A stretch of DNA of 64,000 nucleotides, from assembly GCF_020819555.1 (NCBI RefSeq), contig NZ_JAJHJB010000003.1, forward strand, positions 62,001 to 126,000, in the 5' to 3' direction. Below are positions 45,034 through 52,940 of this stretch, piece by piece; the first letter of the stretch is position 1, and each line of letters starts with the position of its first letter. The stretch is from Pelosinus baikalensis (GTDB lineage: Bacteria > Bacillota > Negativicutes > DSM-13327). Both the position numbers and the translations under genes were made by a program. The notes beneath the pieces were generated by a model. It saw only the letters and a program-made list of their open reading frames with translations. It did no database searches and was not told where the DNA came from.

Positions 45034-46287
45034 ATGTATTGTAAATCATTATTACCAAATGGTATTCGAGTCGTATCAGAAGCTATTCCTTATGTCAAAT
45101 CCGTTACTCTAGGAATATGGATAGGCACTGGCTCACGTTTTGAAGAAAAATACAATCATGGGATTTCTCACTTTATTGAACATATGGTTTTCAAAGGAAC
45201 TGAAAATCGTTCTGCCAAGGATATAGCCGAGACAGTCGATGGGGTAGGAGGGCAAATCAATGCATTCACTACTAAAGAACATACTTGTTACTATATAAAA
45301 GTCCTTGATACTCATCTAGAATTAGCTCTTGCGATCCTCAGTGATATGCTGCGATCATCCATTTTTACCGAAGAAGATATCAAGCATGAAAAAGAAGTCG
45401 TACTAGAAGAAATTTGCATGTATGAAGATACACCTGATGAATTAGTCCACGATCTACATCATAATAATGTTTGGGCCGAGCATGCCTTAGGACATAACAT
45501 TATTGGAACCACTCCATCTGTTGAAAGCTTTAATAAGAATATGATTCTAGAATACTATCAAAGTTTTTATACTCCTGATAATATTGTTATTGCCGGAGCT
45601 GGAAATTTAAGCCATGAACGACTTGAAGCCTTAGTAGAGTACTATTTTGGCAATATGATTGGCCAAAGAAAGTCTCTGAGTTCTACTGCGCCAAACCTAA
45701 TACCTGCCCAAATTATACAATCTAAAAATATTGAGCAAGTACATATTTGTCTTGGAACTACCAGTGTACCTCAAACATCGCCGGATATCTATACCATGCA
45801 TATATTAAACACCATAGTAGGTGGTGGTATAAGTTCACGTTTATTTCAATCAATTAGAGAAGAACAGGGGCTCGCCTACTCAATCTATTCTTATCAAACT
45901 AACTATAGTGATGCCGGATTATTTACTATTTATGCTGGAACAAGACCTAGTAATGCTTCTCAAGTAATAGAACTAATAATCGATAATATAAATACACTAA
46001 GAAACGTGGGTATTAATGCTGTTGAACTTGCAAAAACCAAAGAGCAGTTAAAGGGGAGTTTATTATTAAGTCTTGAAAGTTCCAGCAGCCGCATGTTTAG
46101 AATCGGTAAAATGGAATTAACATTAAATAGCTTTATCACTCTTGATGAAGTAGTTGCCAAAATTGATAAGGTAACTTTAGAAAATTTACACAATATCATA
46201 CATACATTATTGATTCCAGATAGGTTTGCTTTTACAGTATTAGGACCAGTAAATGAGGAGATATACAATGCAATTAAGAGGTTTTAA
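45034..46287 (+). CDS. mlpA: M16 family zinc peptidase (MlpA/YmxG)
   Basis: A 417-aa processing-peptidase-like protein with the inverted zinc motif in GISHFIEHMVFKGTENRSA near residue 48 and the distant glutamate in KEVVLEEICMYEDTPDE. The C-terminal half shows GGGISSRLFQSIREEQGLAYSIY. No signal peptide is seen, so it is probably cytoplasmic. The Bacillus homologue lies between ylxY and ymxH, as here. AAAGGAG precedes the ATG. The dut start lies within its last 20 bases. Confidence 0.92.
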   Translation: MYCKSLLPNGIRVVSEAIPYVKSVTLGIWIGTGSRFEEKYNHGISHFIEHMVFKGTENRSAKDIAETVDGVGGQINAFTTKEHTCYYIKVLDTHLELALAILSDMLRSSIFTEEDIKHEKEVVLEEICMYEDTPDELVHDLHHNNVWAEHALGHNIIGTTPSVESFNKNMILEYYQSFYTPDNIVIAGAGNLSHERLEALVEYYFGNMIGQRKSLSSTAPNLIPAQIIQSKNIEQVHICLGTTSVPQTSPDIYTMHILNTIVGGGISSRLFQSIREEQGLAYSIYSYQTNYSDAGLFTIYAGTRPSNASQVIELIIDNINTLRNVGINAVELAKTKEQLKGSLLLSLESSSSRMFRIGKMELTLNSFITLDEVVAKIDKVTLENLHNIIHTLLIPDRFAFTVLGPVNEEIYNAIKRF

Positions 46288-46720
46288 ATTTATTTCTAGT
46301 TATGAAAAGAATGATATGCGATTACCTACTAGAAAAACCCAATATAGTGCAGGATATGATATAGCTGCAGCTGAAGATGTATTATTAGCCCCAGCTAGTA
46401 TTACCCTAGTACCGACAGGAATAAAAGCATATATGCAATCAGATGAATATCTTGGCATACATATCCGTTCAGGCTTATCGATTAAAAACAAATTAAGTTT
46501 AGTAAATGGTCAAGGTATCATTGATGCTGACTATTTCAATAATAGTGACAATGAAGGGCATATCTTCATCGCAATCTTTAATCATAGCTCCCAGAGCATT
46601 CCTATAAATAAAGGGACTAGAATCGCACAAGGAATTTTTTATAAATATTTATTAGCGGATCATGATGAAAATAACTTGTTTATTACTAGAACAGGTGGTT
46701 TCGGTAGTACAGGTCAATAA
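46268..46720 (+). CDS. dut: Deoxyuridine triphosphate nucleotidohydrolase (dUTPase)
   Basis: The 150-aa trimeric dUTPase lowers dUTP and makes dUMP for thymidylate. The five motifs can be followed: SAGYDIAAAE, HIRSGLSIKNK, GIIDADYFN, KGTRIAQGIF and RTGGFGSTGQ. ATG 46268 is chosen, eight bases after GAGGAG; an upstream in-frame start overlaps that site. The gene overlaps mlpA by 20 bases. Its stop codon lies inside the left arm of a long terminator hairpin. Confidence 0.93.
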   Translation: MQLRGFKFISSYEKNDMRLPTRKTQYSAGYDIAAAEDVLLAPASITLVPTGIKAYMQSDEYLGIHIRSGLSIKNKLSLVNGQGIIDADYFNNSDNEGHIFIAIFNHSSQSIPINKGTRIAQGIFYKYLLADHDENNLFITRTGGFGSTGQ

Positions 46721-46784
46721 TATGTTAAAAAGTTCTATGGAAGAGTTATGTATACTTTCCATAGAACTTTTTTAACATATTATT
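46716..46784 (+). terminator. Long hairpin terminator at the end of dut
   Basis: About 26 bp of stem (46716-46742 with 46757-46784) with one bulge, AATAATATGTT...GTTCTATGGAA on the left. It spans the dut stop codon. The T-run of six is inside the right arm. Confidence 0.65.
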
Positions 46785-46831
46785 GACTTTAAGATCATAT
46801 TATTAAAGTAGAAGGCATCGGGAGGTTCATC

Positions 46832-47152
46832 ATGTATTCCTGGAGCATTTTACTAGGATTTTCTTTACTATTAGTCTTATCTTTACTGGAACGAATAAAA
46901 TATTTTCGTCAAACAGATAATGCAGGTGACGTAAAAAGTTCCCCTTTATCATTAGCAATTCAAGAGCTCATCGCAGTTGCTGGCGGCGTATATTTATCAT
47001 TATTGATGTTAATATCTTTTTTAAAATTAGATGTTCCTCAAAAAATACTGCTTTTTCAAATGTGGATAGACCCAATAGCCTGCATAGCCATTCTATTATC
47101 CATTATTCAACCTTTCTTTATAAGACTTTTTTGCAAAAATAATAAGGGGTGA
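46832..47152 (+). CDS. Small membrane protein, unknown
   Basis: A 106-aa protein with three hydrophobic helices: ILLGFSLLLVLSLL at the N-terminus, ELIAVAGGVYLSLLMLI in the middle, and WIDPIACIAILLSIIQPF near the end. A charged segment (ERIKYFRQTDNAGDV) separates the first two. A GGGAGG site supports the ATG. It precedes ymxH by four bases and is probably cotranscribed with it. I do not recognise the family. Confidence 0.75.
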   Translation: MYSWSILLGFSLLLVLSLLERIKYFRQTDNAGDVKSSPLSLAIQELIAVAGGVYLSLLMLISFLKLDVPQKILLFQMWIDPIACIAILLSIIQPFFIRLFCKNNKG

Positions 47153-47156
47153 TAAA

Positions 47157-47438
47157 ATGCGTTTAAGCAATCTATCTGGAAAGGAAGTTATAAATTTAAG
47201 TGATGGAGCTCGCTTAGGAATCATTGAAGAATGTGAGTTAACATTCGATCATAAATCAGGACAAATACTCACAATCGTACTTCCCAAAAAAAATGGATTA
47301 TTTAGTTTTTTTAATGATATAAAATCTTCTACTATTCCTTGGCAAACAATAAAACGTATTGGCGATGAAGTAATTATTGTCGATATAAATAATGCTTATA
47401 CTAATTTTAGCCGAGAACGTCATGAAAATACATATTAA
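47157..47438 (+). CDS. ymxH: YlmC/YmxH family PRC-barrel protein
   Basis: A 93-aa PRC-barrel protein opening with MRLSNLSGKEVINLSDGARL, then GIIEECELTFDHKSGQI and STIPWQTIKRIGDEVIIVDI. Homologues are common in sporulating Firmicutes near mlpA and the dipicolinate and lysine genes. The molecular role is not established. Weak ribosome site (GGGGTGATAAA), short gap from the preceding membrane-protein gene. Confidence 0.88.
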   Translation: MRLSNLSGKEVINLSDGARLGIIEECELTFDHKSGQILTIVLPKKNGLFSFFNDIKSSTIPWQTIKRIGDEVIIVDINNAYTNFSRERHENTY

Positions 47439-47503
47439 TGATTATCATGGAGACACTAACGTTAAATTGCATGATATGCATTTAATGTTAGGAGGTTTTA
47501 CTC

Positions 47504-48118
47504 ATGAAAAATCAAACCAATAATCAAGTATCGAATGAAGGAAATGAAAGTTCACTAGTAAACAGTTATAGTGCAGAAAATGCGAGTGCTACTACTATGG
47601 CAGCGCCGCCAGCTAACAACAATACCGCAAATGCACAACAAGCCAATCAAACTGTTATTGGTGTATTTGAATCAAGAGCTAGAGCTGAAAATGCTGTGAA
47701 CACGCTACGAAAACAAGGCTTTACTACTGAAGAAATTAATATTGTTTCTAAAAAACAAAAGAATCAAGATCAAGATGGAACCTATGATGATGATATTACT
47801 GATGGCACATTAACAGGCGGTACTTTAGGTGGAATTGGTGGCTTACTTATGGGAGCAGGAGCCTTAATGCTTCCCGGCATTGGTCCAATTATCGCAGTAG
47901 GTCCTATTACTGCTGCTGTAGGAGGAGCAATCGCAGGTGGTATTGCAGGAGGATTGATTGATTGGGGTATTCCTGCCGAAGCAAGCCATCGTTATGAACA
48001 AGAAGTTGCCGGTGGGAGTATTCTGGCAATTATCCGCACGGATACAACCAAAGTCAGTTCTGCAGCACAAATCCTACGACAAAATGGTGCTAAAGATGTA
48101 GAGAATCATAGTAAATAA
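47504..48118 (+). CDS. General-stress-17M-like glycine-zipper protein
   Basis: A 204-aa protein in three parts. A polar N-terminus rich in N, Q and A (1-45) is followed by a heat-induced-stress (17M-type) domain, TVIGVFESRARAENAVNTLR with GFTTEEINIV. A glycine-zipper segment comes next (GTLGGIGGLLMGAGALMLPG, GGAIAGGIAGGLIDWG) that could enter membranes. The domain then closes with SILAIIRTDTTKVSSAAQIL. AGGAGG precedes the ATG. In Bacillus this interval holds the dipicolinate synthase genes; here it holds this gene. Confidence 0.75.
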   Translation: MKNQTNNQVSNEGNESSLVNSYSAENASATTMAAPPANNNTANAQQANQTVIGVFESRARAENAVNTLRKQGFTTEEINIVSKKQKNQDQDGTYDDDITDGTLTGGTLGGIGGLLMGAGALMLPGIGPIIAVGPITAAVGGAIAGGIAGGLIDWGIPAEASHRYEQEVAGGSILAIIRTDTTKVSSAAQILRQNGAKDVENHSK

Positions 48119-48163
48119 AATATATGAATGGAGAAATACCATTTTTTTCTCCACTCATATATT
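48119..48163 (+). terminator. Hairpin after the stress-protein gene
   Basis: AATATATGAATGGAGAAA (48119-48136) pairs with TTTCTCCACTCATATATT (48146-48163) with one mismatch, directly after the stop codon. The downstream T-tract is missing, and the right arm runs into the next -35 box. Confidence 0.55.
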
Positions 48164-48191
48164 GACACCCCTATAGGCACTAGTATACAAT
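48162..48191 (+). promoter_or_regulatory. Promoter of the lysine-riboswitch leader
   Basis: A perfect -35 TTGACA (48162-48167) and TACAAT (48186-48191) with an 18-base spacer. Transcription would start near 48198, about 25 bases before the aptamer. Confidence 0.75.
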
Positions 48192-48225
48192 GTATGTAAT
48201 TCAATAGACTTCATCCTGCGCGGGA

Positions 48226-48400
48226 TGGAATAGAGGTGCAGACAACAAGAGTACTTTCAGGGAGATTGGTCTTTATGATCTGAAAGAAAAGGGTTGTTTG
48301 CCGAAGTGCAAAAGACGCCAAATCTTTTGTGCTGGTCTTTCATTTAATAGATGTAAGACTGTCACTAGAATTAATCTTCTAGTGGAGTGCTATCTTATCT
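48226..48400 (+). ncRNA. Lysine riboswitch (L box)
   Basis: The conserved elements come in order: AGAGGTGC, AACAAGAGTA, GGGAGATTGG, GGGTTGTTTGCCGAAG, TGCTGGTC, CTGTCACTAG and CTAGTGGAGTGCTATCTTA. This is the L-box aptamer, which senses lysine. It lies ahead of dapB and would shut the operon off when lysine is plentiful. Confidence 0.93.
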
Positions 48401-48465
48401 AAGGCGTGGGAAAACATTTTTATTTGTTTTCTCACCATCCTTATACTGTCTTACCTACTATTGAC

Positions 48466-48500
48466 AGCCGATGAGATTTTACTCATCGGCTATTATTTTT
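48466..48500 (+). terminator. Regulated terminator of the lysine leader
   Basis: AGCCGATGAG / CTCATCGGCT with a 6-base loop is followed by TATTATTTTT. Between aptamer and terminator lies a second stem (GTGGGAAAACA / TGTTTTCTCAC). Confidence 0.85.
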
Positions 48501-48563
48501 GTCTTCATTATTAACATTCAACACTTTGAATGAATACATTGCTACTATTAGGAGGTGCACAAG

Positions 48564-49358
48564 ATGATTAAAGTGATAGTTTGCGGAGCTTACGGTAAAA
48601 TGGGGCGTGAAGTACTCAAAGCCATACATAACGATACTCAATTAAGTATCGTAGGTGCTGTGGATACTAAATCTGACTTTGCTGATATTGGTGATTTAAT
48701 CGGCGCAGGAAAAACGGGTATTTTCGTAGGTAATGATTTGCAAACCGTTATTAACGAAACAAAACCACAAGTAATGGTTGATTTCACAAGGCCAGAAGTA
48801 GTATTAAATAATATCCACATCGCCATTAATAATGGAATCTGTCCTGTTGTGGGAACTACTGGTTTATCAGAAGAAAATATAGAAGAGATTAGAAAATTAT
48901 GCATAGAAACTAAAGTAAATGCATTAATTTCTCCGAATTTTTCAATTGGGGCGATCTTAATGATGAAGCTGGCACAAGATGCCGCCAAATTTTTCCCGCA
49001 TGTGGAAATTATTGAATTACATCATGATCAAAAACTTGACGCACCATCTGGAACTGCCTTGCATACTGCAGAGCTAATAGCTAAAAAGCGCGGTTTCTTA
49101 CACCAAGGACACCCTGATGAGTTTGAAAAGCTCGCTGGCGCACGTGGTGGGGACTTCTCAGGTATCAGAATGCATAGCGTTCGTCTTCCTGGCTACGTAG
49201 CTCATCAAGAAGTTATTTTTGGTGGACTTGGCCAGACCTTAACGATTCGCCATGATTCTATATCACGAGAGTCGTTTATGCCAGGAGTTTTACTAGCGTG
49301 CAAACACGTACTTAATGCAAATGGTCTCGTCTTAGGACTTGAAGAAATTTTGAAATAA
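48564..49358 (+). CDS. dapB: 4-hydroxy-tetrahydrodipicolinate reductase
   Basis: DapB reduces the product of DapA in the diaminopimelate pathway for lysine and peptidoglycan. The 264-aa enzyme has the NAD(P) loop VIVCGAYGKMGREVL, CPVVGTTGLSEENIEEI, SPNFSIGAILMMKLA, and the active-site ELHHDQKLDAPSGTALHTAE. ATG 48564 follows AGGAGGTG by eight bases. It is the first gene after the lysine riboswitch. A 182-base A+T-rich gap with no clear terminator separates it from asd. Confidence 0.95.
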   Translation: MIKVIVCGAYGKMGREVLKAIHNDTQLSIVGAVDTKSDFADIGDLIGAGKTGIFVGNDLQTVINETKPQVMVDFTRPEVVLNNIHIAINNGICPVVGTTGLSEENIEEIRKLCIETKVNALISPNFSIGAILMMKLAQDAAKFFPHVEIIELHHDQKLDAPSGTALHTAELIAKKRGFLHQGHPDEFEKLAGARGGDFSGIRMHSVRLPGYVAHQEVIFGGLGQTLTIRHDSISRESFMPGVLLACKHVLNANGLVLGLEEILK

Positions 49359-49540
49359 TCCCTTGTATCCTTAAAATATAGCTTATGAAATATGAATAGC
49401 CCCAAATAATAGTATAATAATTATTAAATTAATAGCATTTTTTGCACTAAATTAAGCATTCTAAGCAAGAATTATAGTAAAAAATATGAATATAATTAAG
49501 TATATAGAATCTTATGAGAAAACAAAAGGGAGCGATATAT

Positions 49541-50572
49541 ATGAAAAAATATAATGTAGCAATACTCGGAGCTACTGGAGCAGTTGGTCAGGAGTTTTTG
49601 GATTTAATCGAAGAGCGTAATTTCCCATATGACAATTTAAAACTGCTTGCCTCCAAACGGTCGGCCGGTAAAATTATTAACTTTATGGGAAAAGATTTCA
49701 CTGTAGAAGAAGCTACTGACGACTCTTTTAAGAATATAGACATCGCTCTATTTGCTGGTGGATCTGCCAGCACAAAGTTTGCACCTGCTGCAGTAAAATA
49801 TGGTGCAGTAGTCATTGATAATTCCAGCGCTTTTAGAATGGATCCTACAGTACCATTAGTTGTGCCAGAAGTGAATCCAGAAGCTATACAACAGCATAAA
49901 GGAATTATTGCAAATCCAAATTGTTCTACCATTATTATGGCAATGGCTTTAAAACCACTATATGATCAGGCAAAAATTAAGCGAGTAGTGGTATCCACAT
50001 ATCAAGCAGTCTCTGGTGCTGGTAAAGAAGCTATTGATGAATTAGATAACCAGGTGCAAGCGATTGTTGAAAATCGTCCTGTAGAAGCCAATATTTTACC
50101 AAGTTCCAGCTTACCAAAACATTACCAGATTGCCTTTAATGTCATTCCACACATTGATGTATTTGTGGAAGGTGATTACACAAAAGAAGAAATGAAAATG
50201 GTACATGAAACACATAAAATATTCAATGATTATACAATGGGAATTACAGCAACTACTGTAAGAGTGCCTATTTATCGTAGCCATTCAGAGTCAATAAATA
50301 TAGAATTTGAAAAAGAAGTCTCAGTTGATCAAGCAAAAGAACTTTTGGCTGCATTCCCCGGGGTCATTTTACAAGATAATCCTGCAGAAATGTTGTATCC
50401 AATGCCATTATTCACTTCAAACCAAAATGAAGTCTTTGTTGGTAGAATTAGAAAAGATAATTCCATTCAAAATGCCCTTAATTTATGGGTTGTCGGCGAT
50501 CAAATACGTAAAGGTGCTGCTTTAAATGCTTTACAAATTGCCGAGTATATGATTGAGCATAACTTAATTTGA
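49541..50572 (+). CDS. asd: Aspartate-semialdehyde dehydrogenase
   Basis: Asd reduces aspartyl phosphate to the semialdehyde, the branch point to lysine and threonine. The 343-aa protein shows VAILGATGAVGQEFLDL, NSSAFRMDPTVPLVVPEVNP, and the catalytic cysteine in IANPNCSTIIMAMALKP. ATG 49541 follows AAAAGGGAG; an in-frame ATG at 49514 has no site. dapG follows ten bases after the stop. Confidence 0.95.
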   Translation: MKKYNVAILGATGAVGQEFLDLIEERNFPYDNLKLLASKRSAGKIINFMGKDFTVEEATDDSFKNIDIALFAGGSASTKFAPAAVKYGAVVIDNSSAFRMDPTVPLVVPEVNPEAIQQHKGIIANPNCSTIIMAMALKPLYDQAKIKRVVVSTYQAVSGAGKEAIDELDNQVQAIVENRPVEANILPSSSLPKHYQIAFNVIPHIDVFVEGDYTKEEMKMVHETHKIFNDYTMGITATTVRVPIYRSHSESINIEFEKEVSVDQAKELLAAFPGVILQDNPAEMLYPMPLFTSNQNEVFVGRIRKDNSIQNALNLWVVGDQIRKGAALNALQIAEYMIEHNLI

Positions 50573-50582
50573 GGTGTAAACA

Positions 50583-51803
50583 ATGGGGATAATAGTTCAA
50601 AAATTTGGTGGTACATCAGTTGCAACTCCTGAGGCTAGAAAGTTAGTAGTAGAAAAAATAAAAGCTGCTGTTACTAACGAATTGAGTCCTGTCGTTGTCG
50701 TCTCTGCTATGGGACGCAAAGGAGAATGCTATGCAACCGATACTTTTATTGAATTAGCACGAAAAGCATATAAGGATATAGCTAGCCGCGAACTTGATCA
50801 GATCTTATACTGTGGCGAAATGATCTCCGCCGTTATTATGACTGGCACACTACAAGCTGCTGGACTTGATGCTATTATGCTTACAGGTGGGCAAGCTGGC
50901 ATTATAACTGATAATAATTTCAATAACGCTCGTATTTTAAAAGTAGATCCTTCTCGCATATGCAACTTAATTAAGATGGGTAAAATTCCTGTAGTATGCG
51001 GTTTTCAAGGTATCACTATTGATGATGAATTTACTACATTAGGTCGTGGAGGTAGTGACACTACTGCGGCTGCTTTGGGATCTGCTCTCGATGCTGAATT
51101 GATAGAGATTTATACAGATGTAGATGGTATTATGACTGCCGATCCTAGAATTGTAAGTACAGCAAAAATTCTCGACTGTATTACCTATGGAGAAGTCTGT
51201 CAATTAGCTCACCAAGGTGCTAAAGTTATTCATCCTCGCGCTGTAGAAATTGCTATGCAGAAAAGTATTCCTCTAGTGGTAAAGTCAACATTTTCCAATG
51301 AACCTGGTACACTTATAACTAGCATTACTAACGAAGATACAGCTGACACATATGTTGCTGATCGTGTTGCTACAGGTGTAACCTTTATATCTAATATTGC
51401 CCAAATCAAAATTAATTTACATGATTCTTTAAATAATATTGCAAGCTTTAATATCTTCAAATCTATGGCGGACAATGGAATCAGTGTAGATTTGATTAAT
51501 GTTCATCCTGGGCAAATCATGTTTACAATAGCAGAAGATCTTGCAGATAAAGCAACTGCTCAACTTCAAGAATTTGGTTGCGATGTGCACACAACTCTTG
51601 ACTGTGCTAAAGTTTCAGTTGTAGGTGGGGGAATTAATGGTGTCCCAGGTGTGATGGCTAGTTTTATAGAGGCCCTGTCTCTGAATGACATCCCAATATT
51701 ACAAACAGTAGACTCTCATACATCAATCTCCGTTTTAATAAAGAAATCATTTGTACAATCAGCCGTTACAGCATTACATGAAAAGTTTAATTTATCATGT
51801 TAA
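50583..51803 (+). CDS. dapG: Aspartate kinase
   Basis: The 406-aa aspartokinase phosphorylates aspartate as the pathway entry. The kinase domain opens IIVQKFGGTSVATPEA, with FTTLGRGGSDTTAAALG and EIYTDVDGIMTADPRIV. Two ACT domains (about 265-406) carry regulation. Homologues at this position in Bacillus (DapG) respond to diaminopimelate. Here the effector is inferred, with the lysine riboswitch adding control at the RNA level. Confidence 0.94.
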   Translation: MGIIVQKFGGTSVATPEARKLVVEKIKAAVTNELSPVVVVSAMGRKGECYATDTFIELARKAYKDIASRELDQILYCGEMISAVIMTGTLQAAGLDAIMLTGGQAGIITDNNFNNARILKVDPSRICNLIKMGKIPVVCGFQGITIDDEFTTLGRGGSDTTAAALGSALDAELIEIYTDVDGIMTADPRIVSTAKILDCITYGEVCQLAHQGAKVIHPRAVEIAMQKSIPLVVKSTFSNEPGTLITSITNEDTADTYVADRVATGVTFISNIAQIKINLHDSLNNIASFNIFKSMADNGISVDLINVHPGQIMFTIAEDLADKATAQLQEFGCDVHTTLDCAKVSVVGGGINGVPGVMASFIEALSLNDIPILQTVDSHTSISVLIKKSFVQSAVTALHEKFNLSC

Positions 51804-51822
51804 TAAGGAGAAAAAGATTACT

Positions 51823-52704
51823 ATGAAGACTTTTGGACGGATTTTAACAGCCATGGTAACCCCATTTAATGATGATTTTAGCGTCAATTATGATGCGGCA
51901 GCCACCCTTGCAAAATATTTAGTTGCAAATGGTTCAGATGGTTTAGTAGTTGCTGGTAGCACTGGTGAATCAGCAACATTAGATAAAGAGGAAAAGCTCA
52001 AACTATTTTCCACGGTACTTGATGCTGTTGGTGATAAAGCTACCGTGATTGCTGGTACTGGTTCAAACGATACTATGGCTTCCGTAAAGTTAACGCAAGA
52101 AGCAGAGAAATTAGGTGTACATGGCACTATGCTCGTAGGTCCCTACTACAATAAACCGCCGCAAGAAGGGTTTTATCAACATTTCAAAACCATTGCTGAC
52201 AGTACTAGTTTACCGCTAATCATATATAATGTTCCTGGACGCACTAGTTCTAATATTTTACCTGGAACGATAGCGCGTTTAGCAGAACTTAAAAACATTG
52301 TTGCTGTTAAAGAAGCCAGCGGAAATCTTGAGCAAGTTGCAGAAATTGTTCGAACGACTCCTAATGAGTTTATGGTATACAGTGGTGATGATAGCCTTAC
52401 ATTACCAATTCTATCTGTCGGTGGCGTTGGTATTATTAGTGTGGCAGCTCATATTGTAGGAAATCGTATGCAAGAAATGATTACAGCTTTTGTTAGTAAT
52501 AATATTGCTAAAGCTCAAGCCATACAATCCGAGTTAATACCATTTTTTAGACTGATGTTTATTACAACCAATCCAATACCAGTAAAAACAGCCGTAAATC
52601 TAATTGGGCAAAATGGCGGTACTTTTAGGCTGCCTTTAATACCACCGACAAGTAATGAATTAGAACAAATAAAAAACTATCTGCATAAAATAAATCGTAT
52701 ATAA
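51823..52704 (+). CDS. dapA: 4-hydroxy-tetrahydrodipicolinate synthase
   Basis: DapA condenses pyruvate with aspartate semialdehyde. The 293-aa TIM-barrel enzyme has ILTAMVTPFNDDF, VAGSTGESATLDKEEK, the catalytic tyrosine in LIIYNVPGRTSSNI and the Schiff-base lysine in IVAVKEASGNLEQ. ATG 51823 follows AAGGAG and lies 19 bases after the dapG stop. The frame is open further upstream through the end of dapG, but that part is not coding. A terminator follows directly. Confidence 0.96.
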   Translation: MKTFGRILTAMVTPFNDDFSVNYDAAATLAKYLVANGSDGLVVAGSTGESATLDKEEKLKLFSTVLDAVGDKATVIAGTGSNDTMASVKLTQEAEKLGVHGTMLVGPYYNKPPQEGFYQHFKTIADSTSLPLIIYNVPGRTSSNILPGTIARLAELKNIVAVKEASGNLEQVAEIVRTTPNEFMVYSGDDSLTLPILSVGGVGIISVAAHIVGNRMQEMITAFVSNNIAKAQAIQSELIPFFRLMFITTNPIPVKTAVNLIGQNGGTFRLPLIPPTSNELEQIKNYLHKINRI

Positions 52705-52705
52705 G

Positions 52706-52749
52706 GATAAGAACCTCATTCATTTTTTGGGTGAGGTTCTTATCTTTTA
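52706..52749 (+). terminator. Terminator of the dapB-asd-dapG-dapA operon
   Basis: GATAAGAACCTCA (52706-52718) pairs with TGAGGTTCTTATC (52732-52744), followed by TTTTAT. Confidence 0.85.
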
Positions 52750-52794
52750 TCAAGAGAATCCTACATATAATACCTTCAAAAGAAGCATCGTATA

Positions 52795-52824
52795 TTGCAA
52801 ATGCACTTTAAAATAAGCTATAAT
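52795..52824 (+). promoter_or_regulatory. Putative promoter of rnjB
   Basis: TTGCAA (52795-52800) and a perfect -10 TATAAT (52819-52824), spacer 18. It leaves a leader of about 110 bases before the RNase J start. Confidence 0.55.
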
Positions 52825-52940
52825 TACAATAAGTGAATGAACGGGCCGGTTTTTAGCTCATTTTCTAATGAACGGCAAATACCTAGAAATAATGGTTTGT
52901 TTTTCTTGCTTTATAAAAATAACTGGAGGTGTGATTTTTT

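Noticed and set aside
46781..46831. Promoter TTGACT before the small membrane-protein gene
   Set aside because: The -35-like box has no -10 at an acceptable distance and overlaps the dut hairpin.
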